A stretch of 64,000 bases of DNA from JBDTSW01 sp963758845. Lineage in GTDB: Bacteria; Actinomycetota; Thermoleophilia; Solirubrobacterales; 70-9. A model generated the notes under the pieces. The model did not search any database, was not told the DNA's origin, and was given only the letters and a program-made list of their open reading frames with translations. Location of the stretch: the NCBI GenBank assembly GCA_963758845.1, contig CAVWWX010000002.1, positions 2,232,001 through 2,296,000 of the forward strand, in the 5' to 3' direction. The first letter of the stretch is position 1; each line of letters opens with the position of its first letter. Below are positions 16,994 through 24,863 of this stretch, one piece after another. The position numbers and the translations under genes were made by a program.

Positions 16994-19900
16994 CTACGGC
17001 ACCCCGGCCAGGTAGTCCAGGCTGCGCCCGAGCACGTCGGCGCGCTCCTCGCGCGTGGCGATGCCCTCCAGCCCGAAGCCGAAGTAGAGGGTGTCGTCGG
17101 TCGAGACCACGGCGCCCTCCTCGAACCCGACCGAGCCGCGGCGCTCCCAGTCGTTCGGGTTGGGAGCGGTGTCCTCGGGCTCACCGGGGACATCCCAGCC
17201 GTCGAACGGATCGGCGTCGTCCTCGAACGAGGTCGTGCCCTCGCCGGTCGAGACCTCGACCTGGTCGACGAACGCGCCGAGGCCCTGGACCTCGAAGTCG
17301 CTGACGTAGGTGATCGAGACCTCGACCTCCCCGCCGTTGTAGTCGGAGAGGTCGATCTCCCACTCCTCCCAGCCGGGCGAGCGACCGGTCGCGGCGTTCC
17401 ACTCACCGGGGTCCTCCGTTGAACCCGTAGGCGAGCAGGTGCCGTTGTCCTCGAACGTCTGGTAGTGGGCGAGGAACGGGTGGACGTCGTCGATCCAGCC
17501 CGCCGGGCAACTCTCGCCCGTGTCGATGTCGGTGTTGCCGTTCTCGTCGGGCAGCGTGGTCCAGTCGTCCTGGCCCACCGTGTGAGCCTCGACCATCACG
17601 TAGTCCCAGTCGGGCTCGGCGTCGTAGGAGATCTGGAAGTTGAGCGTCGCCGGATCGCCGGGGGCCAGCGCGCTCAGGTCGATCGTCCGCGACAGCCGCT
17701 TGTAGGTCTCGTTGGCCCGGTTCGAGTACATGTAGCGCACGCCGTCGAACGGTTCGAACGGCGCCGCGCCCTCGCGAGCCCATTGCGCGGGGGTGTCGCT
17801 CGCGAACTGCGGGTACTCCGATTCCGGGAGCAGGCTGGACGTCGACAGGAACGACGCGGTGTGGTCCTGGTTGCCGGCGCTCTCGTCGCCGTTCAGGCCC
17901 CAGGTCCCGCCGTCGAAGGGGTCGCCGACGCCCACGAGGTCGTAGGGCTCGCCCGTGCCCGGGTCTGTGCCCGCGTCGTCGTTGTAGATGTAAGCCCCCA
18001 GGGAGTACTGGAGGAAGTCGTCCGACAGGGGCAGGCACCGCGCGTCGACCGCGCCGTCACCGGCGCCACAGGGCGCGTTGGCCACCGGGTCATAGGCGTA
18101 GGCCCCGGCGTACGCGAACCCCGCGTATTGCCCGTTGTAGAGGAGCTTCCCGCCCTCGTTCAGGTAGGCCCGCATCTCGAGCATCTCGTCGTTGGCCAGG
18201 CGGGACGCGGTGCCCGGGACCATGCCGGCGTCGCGCGGGATGACGTCGTTGCCCGTGTACCAGACGGTCGCCGGGAAGTGCGAGAGGACGCCAAGGTGGT
18301 CGGGAGCCCGGCGGTTGTGGGCGTCCACGTCGTAGACCTCGTATGGCACGTCGTTGTCCTCGAGCGCGCGCTCGAAGTAGCGCAGGTAGCTGGCGCGTAC
18401 CGCGTTGGGGTAGGCGGGGGCGTTGGAGATCCCGGTGTAGTCCTCGGCCGCGACCACCAGAGCGTCGGCGCCGGACTCGGACACGGCGCGGTAGGTGAAC
18501 GACTTCGATCGCTCGTCGCCGCCCTCGAACCAGACCTCGACCGAGTCGCCCACCTCGGTGCCTGTCACCTCGCCGCGCATCAGGCGGTAGTGGACGTTGT
18601 AGCGGTCGCCGAAGTTCTCGCCGCCCCCCCACTCGGTGGTGGGCGCCGTCTGCTCGTCGCCCTCGTTGATCGAGTAGTGGACGGTGACGTCGCCAAGCTC
18701 GCGCTTGGCCAGGACCTCGACGGCCTGGGGGTCGCCGTAGGACTGCCTGAAGCGAAGGTCCGAGAGCGGGTTGTTGGCGCGCTCGGGATCGGCGCTGACC
18801 GTCTCCAGATAGAACGGCTTGGTCTCGTTGCCCAGGTGGGACTTGGGCTCGTCCGGGTTCGCCGCGGACTTGGCGAGGTCGAGCGCGAACTGCACGTTCT
18901 TGCGGAACTGCTTCAGGACCTTCTCCTCGTCGTCGGGGAAGACGAAGCCACAGCCCACGCACCCCTCCTGGAGCTCGGGCGTCCAGGCCAGCGTGCCCTT
19001 CTCGCCGTGCGCCCAGTCGGTGAACTCGCCGTTCGTCGTGTAGAGCTCGGCCGAGACGTCGGGGTCGAAGCCCGCCACCGCGGGTTCGGCGTCGGTGCCG
19101 CTGAGCGCGATGTAGATCGGGTCGTCGCGAGCGGGCGTCTGGACCTGCCACCCCTCCGGGTAGAGCAGGAGCGGCCCGTACGAGTGGTAGGAGACCGCGA
19201 ACGCGAACTCGACCTGGTCGAAGAGCCCCATGTCGGCCTGCGTCTCGGGCTCGGAGCCGGGCGCAGGCCCTCGGTAGGTGTCGGAGATCTCATCCGACGA
19301 GGAGCCCTCGGTGTCGTAGTTCCAGTGCTCGGGGTAGTTGCGGTTGAGGTCGACCCCGTCGCCCAGGGTGATCTGGCCGTTGTCGTCGTTGTCGCGCAGG
19401 TTCTTGCGCCACAGGCGCTCGTTGTCGAACGTGTACTGGTAGCCGTCGGGATTGACGACCGGGATGAACCAAAGCTCGCGGCGGTCGAGCAGCTTCTTGG
19501 CGGCGCCGCTGCCGTTGCCGGTCGGGTCCGCGTACCAGTGCATCAGGCGTCGCGTGACCTCGGTGGAGATCCACTCGCGGGCATGGGTCGTCCCCTGGTA
19601 GAGCACGGCCGGCCGCGTGCCGACGGGCTGGTCGGCGACGTCGTCAGTGATCCGGACGGCGAGGATGTCGCGCCCCTGATGCGTGTCGCCAAGGTCGACG
19701 AGCTCGGCGATGTCCGAGTTGCGCCGCGCGAACCGGCGCAGCTCGTCCTCGATCCCGCCCTGGGAGTCCCAGTCGCGGTACACCTCGAAGCCACCACGGG
19801 CCTGCTTGGCCGCGCGCTCGCCCGGGGTCAGGCCGCCGGCGCCCACGAGGGGGCTCGTTCGCACGCCTTCGCGCGCCGCGAGGGTGGCGCGCTCGGAGTC

Positions 19901-20116
19901 GCTGAGCACCAGGTCGATGGAGGCGCGATCGCCGGTCGGCTGGACGTTCGCCACGTCGTATCCGGCACTGACCAACTCGTCGACCTGCGCGGCGTCCACC
20001 TCGGCCGTGTACATCTCGAGCTCGTCGGCGGCGGCGGGTTGCGCTACAGCGCCCACCCCGAGCATGGCGGCAACGACGGCGACGGCCCGAAGCGACGCCC
20101 GCAACTCTCCAGTCAA
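16994..20116 (-). CDS. Large secreted M14 zinc carboxypeptidase
   Basis: 1040-residue exported peptidase. After a signal peptide (hydrophobic AVVAAMLGVGAVA, cut near AAADEL) comes a propeptide-like region, then the M14 domain at about residues 108-415. Zinc ligands are His178 and Glu181 in GTTHAREWIS and His311 in SYHSYG. Substrate residues are in DLNRNYPEHWNYD and VNPDGYQY, and the catalytic Glu381 is in LAWTPELQEG. The remaining 600 residues look like Ig-like or jelly-roll modules, including a GATase-like stretch (AYLNEGGKLLYNGQYAGFAY). Start is a TTG at 20116 behind GGGAGCAGGAG. It probably digests extracellular protein. Confidence 0.9.
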   Translation of the reverse strand: MTGELRASLRAVAVVAAMLGVGAVAQPAAADELEMYTAEVDAAQVDELVSAGYDVANVQPTGDRASIDLVLSDSERATLAAREGVRTSPLVGAGGLTPGERAAKQARGGFEVYRDWDSQGGIEDELRRFARRNSDIAELVDLGDTHQGRDILAVRITDDVADQPVGTRPAVLYQGTTHAREWISTEVTRRLMHWYADPTGNGSGAAKKLLDRRELWFIPVVNPDGYQYTFDNERLWRKNLRDNDDNGQITLGDGVDLNRNYPEHWNYDTEGSSSDEISDTYRGPAPGSEPETQADMGLFDQVEFAFAVSYHSYGPLLLYPEGWQVQTPARDDPIYIALSGTDAEPAVAGFDPDVSAELYTTNGEFTDWAHGEKGTLAWTPELQEGCVGCGFVFPDDEEKVLKQFRKNVQFALDLAKSAANPDEPKSHLGNETKPFYLETVSADPERANNPLSDLRFRQSYGDPQAVEVLAKRELGDVTVHYSINEGDEQTAPTTEWGGGENFGDRYNVHYRLMRGEVTGTEVGDSVEVWFEGGDERSKSFTYRAVSESGADALVVAAEDYTGISNAPAYPNAVRASYLRYFERALEDNDVPYEVYDVDAHNRRAPDHLGVLSHFPATVWYTGNDVIPRDAGMVPGTASRLANDEMLEMRAYLNEGGKLLYNGQYAGFAYAGAYAYDPVANAPCGAGDGAVDARCLPLSDDFLQYSLGAYIYNDDAGTDPGTGEPYDLVGVGDPFDGGTWGLNGDESAGNQDHTASFLSTSSLLPESEYPQFASDTPAQWAREGAAPFEPFDGVRYMYSNRANETYKRLSRTIDLSALAPGDPATLNFQISYDAEPDWDYVMVEAHTVGQDDWTTLPDENGNTDIDTGESCPAGWIDDVHPFLAHYQTFEDNGTCSPTGSTEDPGEWNAATGRSPGWEEWEIDLSDYNGGEVEVSITYVSDFEVQGLGAFVDQVEVSTGEGTTSFEDDADPFDGWDVPGEPEDTAPNPNDWERRGSVGFEEGAVVSTDDTLYFGFGLEGIATREERADVLGRSLDYLAGVP

Positions 20117-20245
20117 CTCCTGCTCCCTCTACCCCCGCTCGATTACCGGGAACAAGGTACCCCCTGAAAAGACTTTCAACCGATCCCGGCCCGCCGTCCC
20201 CCGCCACCCTCCGGCGGCGGGGTCGAGGCGGGAACCGGGTGCGCC

Positions 20246-20461
20246 CTACCGGAACGTGATCGCGTTCACGGCCGCCTTGATCTTGGCGACGATCACCTCG
20301 GCGATCTCGGTCCCGGACTCGCCGTTGAAGCCCTTCATGGCGGCGACCATGCCCACCATCAGGAGGCTCACCAGCAGGATCAGGCCCACGTACTCCACGG
20401 TCCCCTGGCCGCGGACGTCGCGGGCAGCTGCGCGGAGTCGGGCGGTTACGGATGACATCAA
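20246..20461 (-). CDS. Flp/Fap-type pilin
   Basis: 71-residue type IVb (Flp) prepilin. After a basic leader comes the prepilin peptidase site G-QGTVEY, with Glu at +5 and Tyr at +6 as in Flp pilins, followed directly by the hydrophobic helix VGLILLVSLLMVGMVAAM. No tad/cpa secretion genes are in the window, so assembly genes must be elsewhere if the pilus is made. Alternative start 3 nt downstream (MSSV). Confidence 0.85.
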   Translation of the reverse strand: MMSSVTARLRAAARDVRGQGTVEYVGLILLVSLLMVGMVAAMKGFNGESGTEIAEVIVAKIKAAVNAITFR

Positions 20462-20560
20462 GGACTCCCTTCGTCGGTTGGCTTTCCCGATGCTGCCCGC
20501 GGCGGTCTGACCGAGCTAGACCGCGGTGCGCCTAATCCGGCGCGAGAATGCGCCGCGACA

Positions 20561-21526
20561 GTGAGGGTCCTGGTCGTCACCAACATCACCCCGGACGCGG
20601 CGGTGCCCGGGCGGGGCAACTTCGTGCGCGACCAGGTCGAGGCGCTGCGCCGCGAGCGGGTCGAGGTCGAGCTCCTGACGTTTCCCACAGGGAAGCGGGC
20701 GCTCGCCCGCTCGGTTGGCCAGGTCAGGCGCCACCTGCGCCGCGGCCGGTTCGACCTCGTCCACGCCCACTACGGCCTGGCGGGCTGGAGCGCGGCGCTC
20801 GCCGGGGCCAGCCCCCTGGTGGTGACCTTTCACGGAACCGACGTACGCCACGGGGCGGTGGGAGCGCTCTCGCGGCGCCTGGTGGGCAGGGTCGACCTCG
20901 TCGCGGGGGCCTCGCGCGCGCTCTTCGCGGACGAGGGCGGGCGGCCAGGCCTCCCGGCTGACCCGCCCGGGGCTGTCGCGGTGCTTCCCACCGGGGCCGA
21001 CCTCGAACGTTTCACCCCCGCCCCCCGCGCGACCGCGCGCGACCGCCTCGGACTGCGGGGCGATGGCCGCTACCTCCTCTTCCCCGCCGCCCCCGACCGC
21101 ACGGTGAAACGGCACGACCTGGCGGCCGAGGTCGCCCGCCGCGCGGACGCCGAGCTCTTGACGCTGGGCGCCGCCAGGCCCGAGAGCGTGCCGGACTGGG
21201 TCAACGCCGCGTCGGCTGTGCTCGTGACCTCCGACAACGAGGGTTTCGGGCTCGCTGTCCTGGAGGCGCTGGCATGCGACGTGCCCGTGCTCTCCACTCC
21301 GGTTGGCGCCGCGCCGCTGCTCCTGCGAGGCGTGCATGGCTGCCTCGTCGCTGCGTTCGATCCAGAGCGCTGGTCGGCGCTCGCGCGGGCCCACGTCGAC
21401 GCCAAGGACCCAAGGGTCGCGGGGCGCGCCCGCGCCGCCTGGTTCTCGGTGGACCTGATGGCGCGGCGGGTCGTAGAGGCATACGAGGGCGTCCTCGCCG
21501 GAGCCGGACCTGACGGAGGGTCGTAG
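20561..21526 (+). CDS. GT4-type glycosyltransferase
   Basis: 321-residue GT-B fold glycosyltransferase. N-terminal domain: VRVLVVTNITPD, GRGNFVRDQVEALRRERVEV, FDLVHAHYGLAGWSAAL and LVVTFHGTDVRHG. C-terminal nucleotide-sugar domain: LLFPAAPDRTVKRHDLA, then SDNEGFGLAVLEALACDVPV with the Glu pair typical of GT4. Acceptor and sugar donor are unknown. It stands alone, with the stop 4 bp from the convergent deacetylase gene. GTG start at 20561; no clear ribosome site. Confidence 0.88.
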   Translation: MRVLVVTNITPDAAVPGRGNFVRDQVEALRRERVEVELLTFPTGKRALARSVGQVRRHLRRGRFDLVHAHYGLAGWSAALAGASPLVVTFHGTDVRHGAVGALSRRLVGRVDLVAGASRALFADEGGRPGLPADPPGAVAVLPTGADLERFTPAPRATARDRLGLRGDGRYLLFPAAPDRTVKRHDLAAEVARRADAELLTLGAARPESVPDWVNAASAVLVTSDNEGFGLAVLEALACDVPVLSTPVGAAPLLLRGVHGCLVAAFDPERWSALARAHVDAKDPRVAGRARAAWFSVDLMARRVVEAYEGVLAGAGPDGGS

Positions 21527-21530
21527 CCGC

Positions 21531-22538
21531 TCAGCCGCCGACCGACGCCCAGGTCGCGCCGACCCGACCGGCGTGTGAGAGGGCGATGCCGGGGTCGACC
21601 GGACGTTGCGGACGGTCGCCGCCGAGCGACGCGATCGTGGCCACGACCGACGACGCGAGCGCCAGGGGGTCATATCCCCCCTCCAGGCACACCAGCACCG
21701 GCGCGCCCAGCTCGGCGCCCAGCTCCCGGACCGTTGCCGACATGTCCGCGAAGGCGTCCTCGTCCAGCAGGCAGGACGCCAGCGGGTCGGCGCGGTGCGC
21801 GTCGTAGCCCGCCGAGACGATCAGGAGCCCGGGCCGGAACTCGCGCGCCACGGGGGCGACGATGTGCTCGACCAGGGCGAGGAATTCGTCGGGGCCCGAG
21901 CCGGGCGGCACCGGCAGGTTGATCGTGTGGCCCTCGCCGGCGCCCACACCGGTGAAGCTCGCGGCGCCCGTCCCGGGGTAGAGCGGCCACTGGTGGATGC
22001 TCGCGTAGACGACCTCGTTCGATCCGGCGAAGATGTCCTCGGTGCCGTTGCCGTGGTGGACGTCCCAGTCCAGGATCAGGACGCGCTCGGCGCCGCACGC
22101 ACGGAGGGCGTGCTCGGCCGCGACGGCGGCGTTGTTGAACAGGCAGAACCCCATGGCGCGGGCGGACTCGGCGTGGTGTCCGGGCGGGCGCATGGCGCAG
22201 AACGCGAAGCGATCGTCGCCCGCGAGCAGGCGCTCGGCGGCGAACACGGCGCCGCCCGCGGCATGGACGGCGGCCTCGAAGGACGCCGCGCTGGCCACGG
22301 TGTCGTGATCGATCATCCCGCCGCCACCCTCGGCGAAGTCCCGGATGCCCGCGATGTGCTCGGGGGAGTGGACGCGCTCGAGGGCCTGGCTCTCCGCCGC
22401 CGGGGCCTCGACCCGCTGGACCCCAAGCCAATCGCGCTCGGTCATCGCAGTGTCGATCGCCGCCAGCCGTCCCGCGTTCTCGGGGTGGGGGCCGGTGTCG
22501 TGGTCTCGCGACGAGGGGTGGGAGACGAAGAGGGTCAC
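21531..22538 (-). CDS. Histone deacetylase family (AcuC-like) amidohydrolase
   Basis: Zinc-dependent deacetylase of the arginase/HDAC fold. The active site is complete: FCAMRPPGHHAE (His121-His122), LILDWDVHHGNGTEDIF (zinc ligands Asp159 and His161), YASIHQWPLYPGTG and the catalytic Tyr in LLIVSAGYDAHRADPLA. Length 335 is typical of bacterial members, which act on acetyl-lysine proteins, acetylpolyamines or small amides. No acetyl-CoA synthetase or acu gene is adjacent, so the substrate cannot be named. It is divergent from nadB, with 24 bp between the start codons. Confidence 0.9.
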   Translation of the reverse strand: MTLFVSHPSSRDHDTGPHPENAGRLAAIDTAMTERDWLGVQRVEAPAAESQALERVHSPEHIAGIRDFAEGGGGMIDHDTVASAASFEAAVHAAGGAVFAAERLLAGDDRFAFCAMRPPGHHAESARAMGFCLFNNAAVAAEHALRACGAERVLILDWDVHHGNGTEDIFAGSNEVVYASIHQWPLYPGTGAASFTGVGAGEGHTINLPVPPGSGPDEFLALVEHIVAPVAREFRPGLLIVSAGYDAHRADPLASCLLDEDAFADMSATVRELGAELGAPVLVCLEGGYDPLALASSVVATIASLGGDRPQRPVDPGIALSHAGRVGATWASVGG

Positions 22539-22562
22539 TCCGCGAGTACCGTAACGCCGCGA

Positions 22563-24017
22563 TTGGCCCAGCCGACGCAAGCATCCGAGTTCGACGTCGC
22601 CGTGGTGGGAGCCGGCGCCGCCGGCCTGTTCGTCGCGATCCGCGCCGCCGAGGGGGGTGCCCGGACGGTGCTCGTGTCGCGCAAGCCCCTGTCCGAGAGC
22701 TCGAGCTATTTGGCGCAGGGCGGCCTCGCCGCGGCGCTGGCCCCTGATGACTCGCCGGCGCGCCACGCCGACGACACCCTGAACGCCGGCCGCGGCCTCT
22801 GCCGCAGCTCGGCCGTGGAGGTGCTGACCGCCGAGGCGCCCGCCGCGGTGCATGAGCTGCAGGAGCGGGGCGTCCGGTTCGACCTCGACGGCTCGGGGCG
22901 GCTGGCCCTCGGCCTCGAGGGTGGACATTCGGCGCGCAGGATCGTTCACGCCGGGGGCAGCGAGACCGGCCGGGCCATCACGGCGCGCCTGGCCGAGGCC
23001 GCCGCTGCCACCGCGGGGTTGGAGGTCCTGGAGGGAACCTCGGTGACCGCGCTCTGGAGCGACGGAGAACGCTGCGCCGGCGTCATCACGGAGCGCGGCG
23101 CGATCGCGGCCCCCGCCACGGTGCTGGCGACGGGCGGCGGCGCCGCCCTGTGGAGCCGGACGACGAACCCGTGGGGCGCGATCGGGGCGGGCGCCGTCCT
23201 CGCGCACACCGCGGGCGCGGACCTGGCGGACCTGGAGCTGTGTCAGTTCCACCCGACCGCACTGGCCCTTCCGGGCCGGCCGGGCGACGGCAAGCTCGTC
23301 ACCGAGGCGGTCAGGGGCGAGGGCGCGCGGCTCCTGGACAGCCGCGGCGAGCGGTTCACCGACGAGCTCGCTCCCCGCGACCAGGTGACCGCCGCGATCC
23401 TCGACCGGATGCGAGCTGACGAGACCGCCCACGTGTGGCTGGACCTCCGGGAGATCCCCGCCGAGCGCTTCCCCAACGTCTTCGCGACCTGTCGTGACGC
23501 CGGGCTCGCCCCCGAGGCCGAGCCCGTTCCGGTGGCGCCGGCGGCCCACTACCTGATCGGCGGCGTCGTCACTGACCTGGACGCCAGGACGAACCTCCCC
23601 GGCCTCCTGGCCGTGGGCGAGTGCGCCTGCACCGGCCTGCACGGAGCCAACCGCCTCGCGTCCAATTCCCTCAGCGAGTGCTTCGTGTTCGGCGCGCGGG
23701 CCGCTGCCGCGGCGGCGGGCAACCGGCCTGACCGCGAGAAGCCGCCGGTGCCGGACTGGCGGTTCGAGCCGCCGACGGCGGCCACTCGCGGCGCGGTGTG
23801 GAGCCACGCCGGGCCGATCCGCGACGCCGCCTCGCTCGGGCGGCTCCTGGACGACCCCTATCCCCTCGCCCGCTGGATCGCGCGTTCCGCGATCGAACGG
23901 CGGGAATCGCGCGGCGCCCATCGCCGCTCGGACCACCCGCGGCCGGACGGCGCCCTCGACGGCGTCCACCTGGTCGCCACCGGCACCGGGGCGCCGCGCC
24001 CTGAGCGCTGGGCCTGA
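22563..24017 (+). CDS. nadB: L-aspartate oxidase
   Basis: FAD enzyme that oxidises L-aspartate to iminoaspartate, the first step of de novo NAD synthesis with NadA. FAD-binding VAVVGAGAAGLFVAIRAAEG at the N-terminus, SSSYLAQGGLAAAL, HSARRIVHAGGSETGRAITA, CQFHPTALALPGR, VPVAPAAHYLIGGVVTDLDA and TGLHGANRLASNSLSECFVF match the succinate dehydrogenase/NadB family. The 484 residues are shorter than usual because the C-terminal helical domain is reduced. No nadA or nadC follows. The only plausible start is the TTG at 22563, since the frame has no ATG or GTG between the HDAC gene and the FAD motif. Confidence 0.88.
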   Translation: MAQPTQASEFDVAVVGAGAAGLFVAIRAAEGGARTVLVSRKPLSESSSYLAQGGLAAALAPDDSPARHADDTLNAGRGLCRSSAVEVLTAEAPAAVHELQERGVRFDLDGSGRLALGLEGGHSARRIVHAGGSETGRAITARLAEAAAATAGLEVLEGTSVTALWSDGERCAGVITERGAIAAPATVLATGGGAALWSRTTNPWGAIGAGAVLAHTAGADLADLELCQFHPTALALPGRPGDGKLVTEAVRGEGARLLDSRGERFTDELAPRDQVTAAILDRMRADETAHVWLDLREIPAERFPNVFATCRDAGLAPEAEPVPVAPAAHYLIGGVVTDLDARTNLPGLLAVGECACTGLHGANRLASNSLSECFVFGARAAAAAAGNRPDREKPPVPDWRFEPPTAATRGAVWSHAGPIRDAASLGRLLDDPYPLARWIARSAIERRESRGAHRRSDHPRPDGALDGVHLVATGTGAPRPERWA

Positions 24018-24023
24018 ACCTCT

Positions 24024-24233
24024 CCAGCTAACAGCGGATGAGATACCTACCCAGTGGTAGGAGGATAGCTTGTGGACCGATCGGAGGAGGGCAAAATTTC
24101 ATGATTTCGCTTAATCAAGCGAAGTGGTACATCTATTCTTAATAATTTACCCTTTTATGTTCAAGAATCCCGGGCAATACTCGCCTTGCCCCCACCCGAT
24201 CGGACCAGCATTCACGGAAGGCCGGGGGCGGGA
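24024..24233. other. AT-rich intergenic island with two small perfect hairpins
   Basis: A 210-bp stretch whose central part (24090-24180) is far richer in A/T than anything around it. It contains CCTACC-CAGT-GGTAGG (24046-24061) and TTCGCTT-AATC-AAGCGAA (24106-24123), both perfect stems with 4-nt loops. The first may help end nadB transcription; the second lies in the likely promoter region of the gene at 24264. TTAATAAT and TTTTATG blocks could provide -10 elements. No coding frame is supported here. Confidence 0.55.
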
Positions 24234-24263
24234 ATGGAAACCACCAGAGAGGTACGGAGGACG

Positions 24264-24740
24264 ATGTACCGATTCAGCCGCTCGATCTACCGGGAGTTGG
24301 GGCCCAGAGTCATCGAGGATTCTCGCGACGCGACCGAATGCGCGAACAAGCAGAAGGTTCTCGACAGCTGCGAGGCAGCGATCCGCCGCCTCGCGTACGA
24401 CCGCCGCTATTTCGCCCGGCCGGCGCGCTCCCTCTTCAACGAGGTCCGCATCTATTTCGCCATCGGCGACCAGCTGCGGGTCTGGCACGTGATCGAGCGC
24501 AACATCGCACTGGCCAAGAACTTCCTCGAGCAGATGCCCGAGGAACTGGGTGTCGACGCCCATCTGCGCCAGTGCCGCGCCCACACCCGCAAGGGAACGC
24601 CCTGCCGGCGCGATCCGCTGCCCGGGCGCGACTACTGCCCTTCACACAAGCACCTCGAGGAGACCTTCGAGAGCGCCGAGCTGCCCTTCACGGAGGGTGA
24701 CCCCTCCGAGATCGGGCCGGTCGTCGGCGCACCAGCCTGA
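24264..24740 (+). CDS. Conserved protein with C-terminal Cys/His zinc-type motif
   Basis: 158 residues, family not recognised. The N-terminal 100 residues are helical and basic (MYRFSRSIYRELGPRVIEDS, CEAAIRRLAYDRRYFARPAR). The C-terminal part has QCRAHTRKGTPCRRDPLPGR followed by DYCPSHKH. This is the CxAxTxxGxxC...yCxxH pattern found in small zinc-binding modules at the ends of phage and host DNA-associated proteins. Two ATG codons compete: 24234, and 24264 which has an excellent ribosome site (ACGGAGGACG); I chose the latter. It ends before a strong terminator, so it is a single-gene unit driven from the AT-rich island. Confidence 0.7.
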   Translation: MYRFSRSIYRELGPRVIEDSRDATECANKQKVLDSCEAAIRRLAYDRRYFARPARSLFNEVRIYFAIGDQLRVWHVIERNIALAKNFLEQMPEELGVDAHLRQCRAHTRKGTPCRRDPLPGRDYCPSHKHLEETFESAELPFTEGDPSEIGPVVGAPA

Positions 24741-24799
24741 GCGTCAGGCAATCGAGCGCCCAGCGGGGGCTGGGTGAGCACCGGGTACGGACACGGAAT

Positions 24800-24827
24800 G
24801 GGCCTCGGCGAATGCCGGGGCCCTTTT
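24800..24827 (+). terminator. Rho-independent terminator
   Basis: GGGCCTCGGC, loop GAAT, GCCGGGGCCC (one G-T pair), then TTTT. It lies 60 bp after the stop of the Cys/His-motif gene and before hyuA. Confidence 0.85.
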
Positions 24828-24851
24828 CGTGGCCCCGCCCGCCCGGGCCGA

Positions 24852-24857
24852 TAGCTT
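24852..24857 (+). promoter_or_regulatory. -10-like hexamer of hyuA, predicted leaderless start
   Basis: TAGCTT ends exactly 6 nt before the ATG at 24864; no ribosome-binding site lies between. Confidence 0.45.
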
Positions 24858-24863
24858 CAGCCC

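Noticed and set aside
17465..20167. 900-codon plus-strand frame
   Set aside because: Antisense to the M14 peptidase, which has all zinc and catalytic residues; the plus-strand product is a Val/Arg/Gly-rich shadow.
22563..23969. Minus-strand extension of the deacetylase frame upstream of its GTG
   Set aside because: It is antisense to nadB, and deacetylase homology begins at the GTG at 22538.
24046..24123. Origin-type or integration site in the AT-rich island
   Set aside because: No DnaA-box cluster, no tRNA remnant and no recombinase gene; a promoter region with hairpins is enough.
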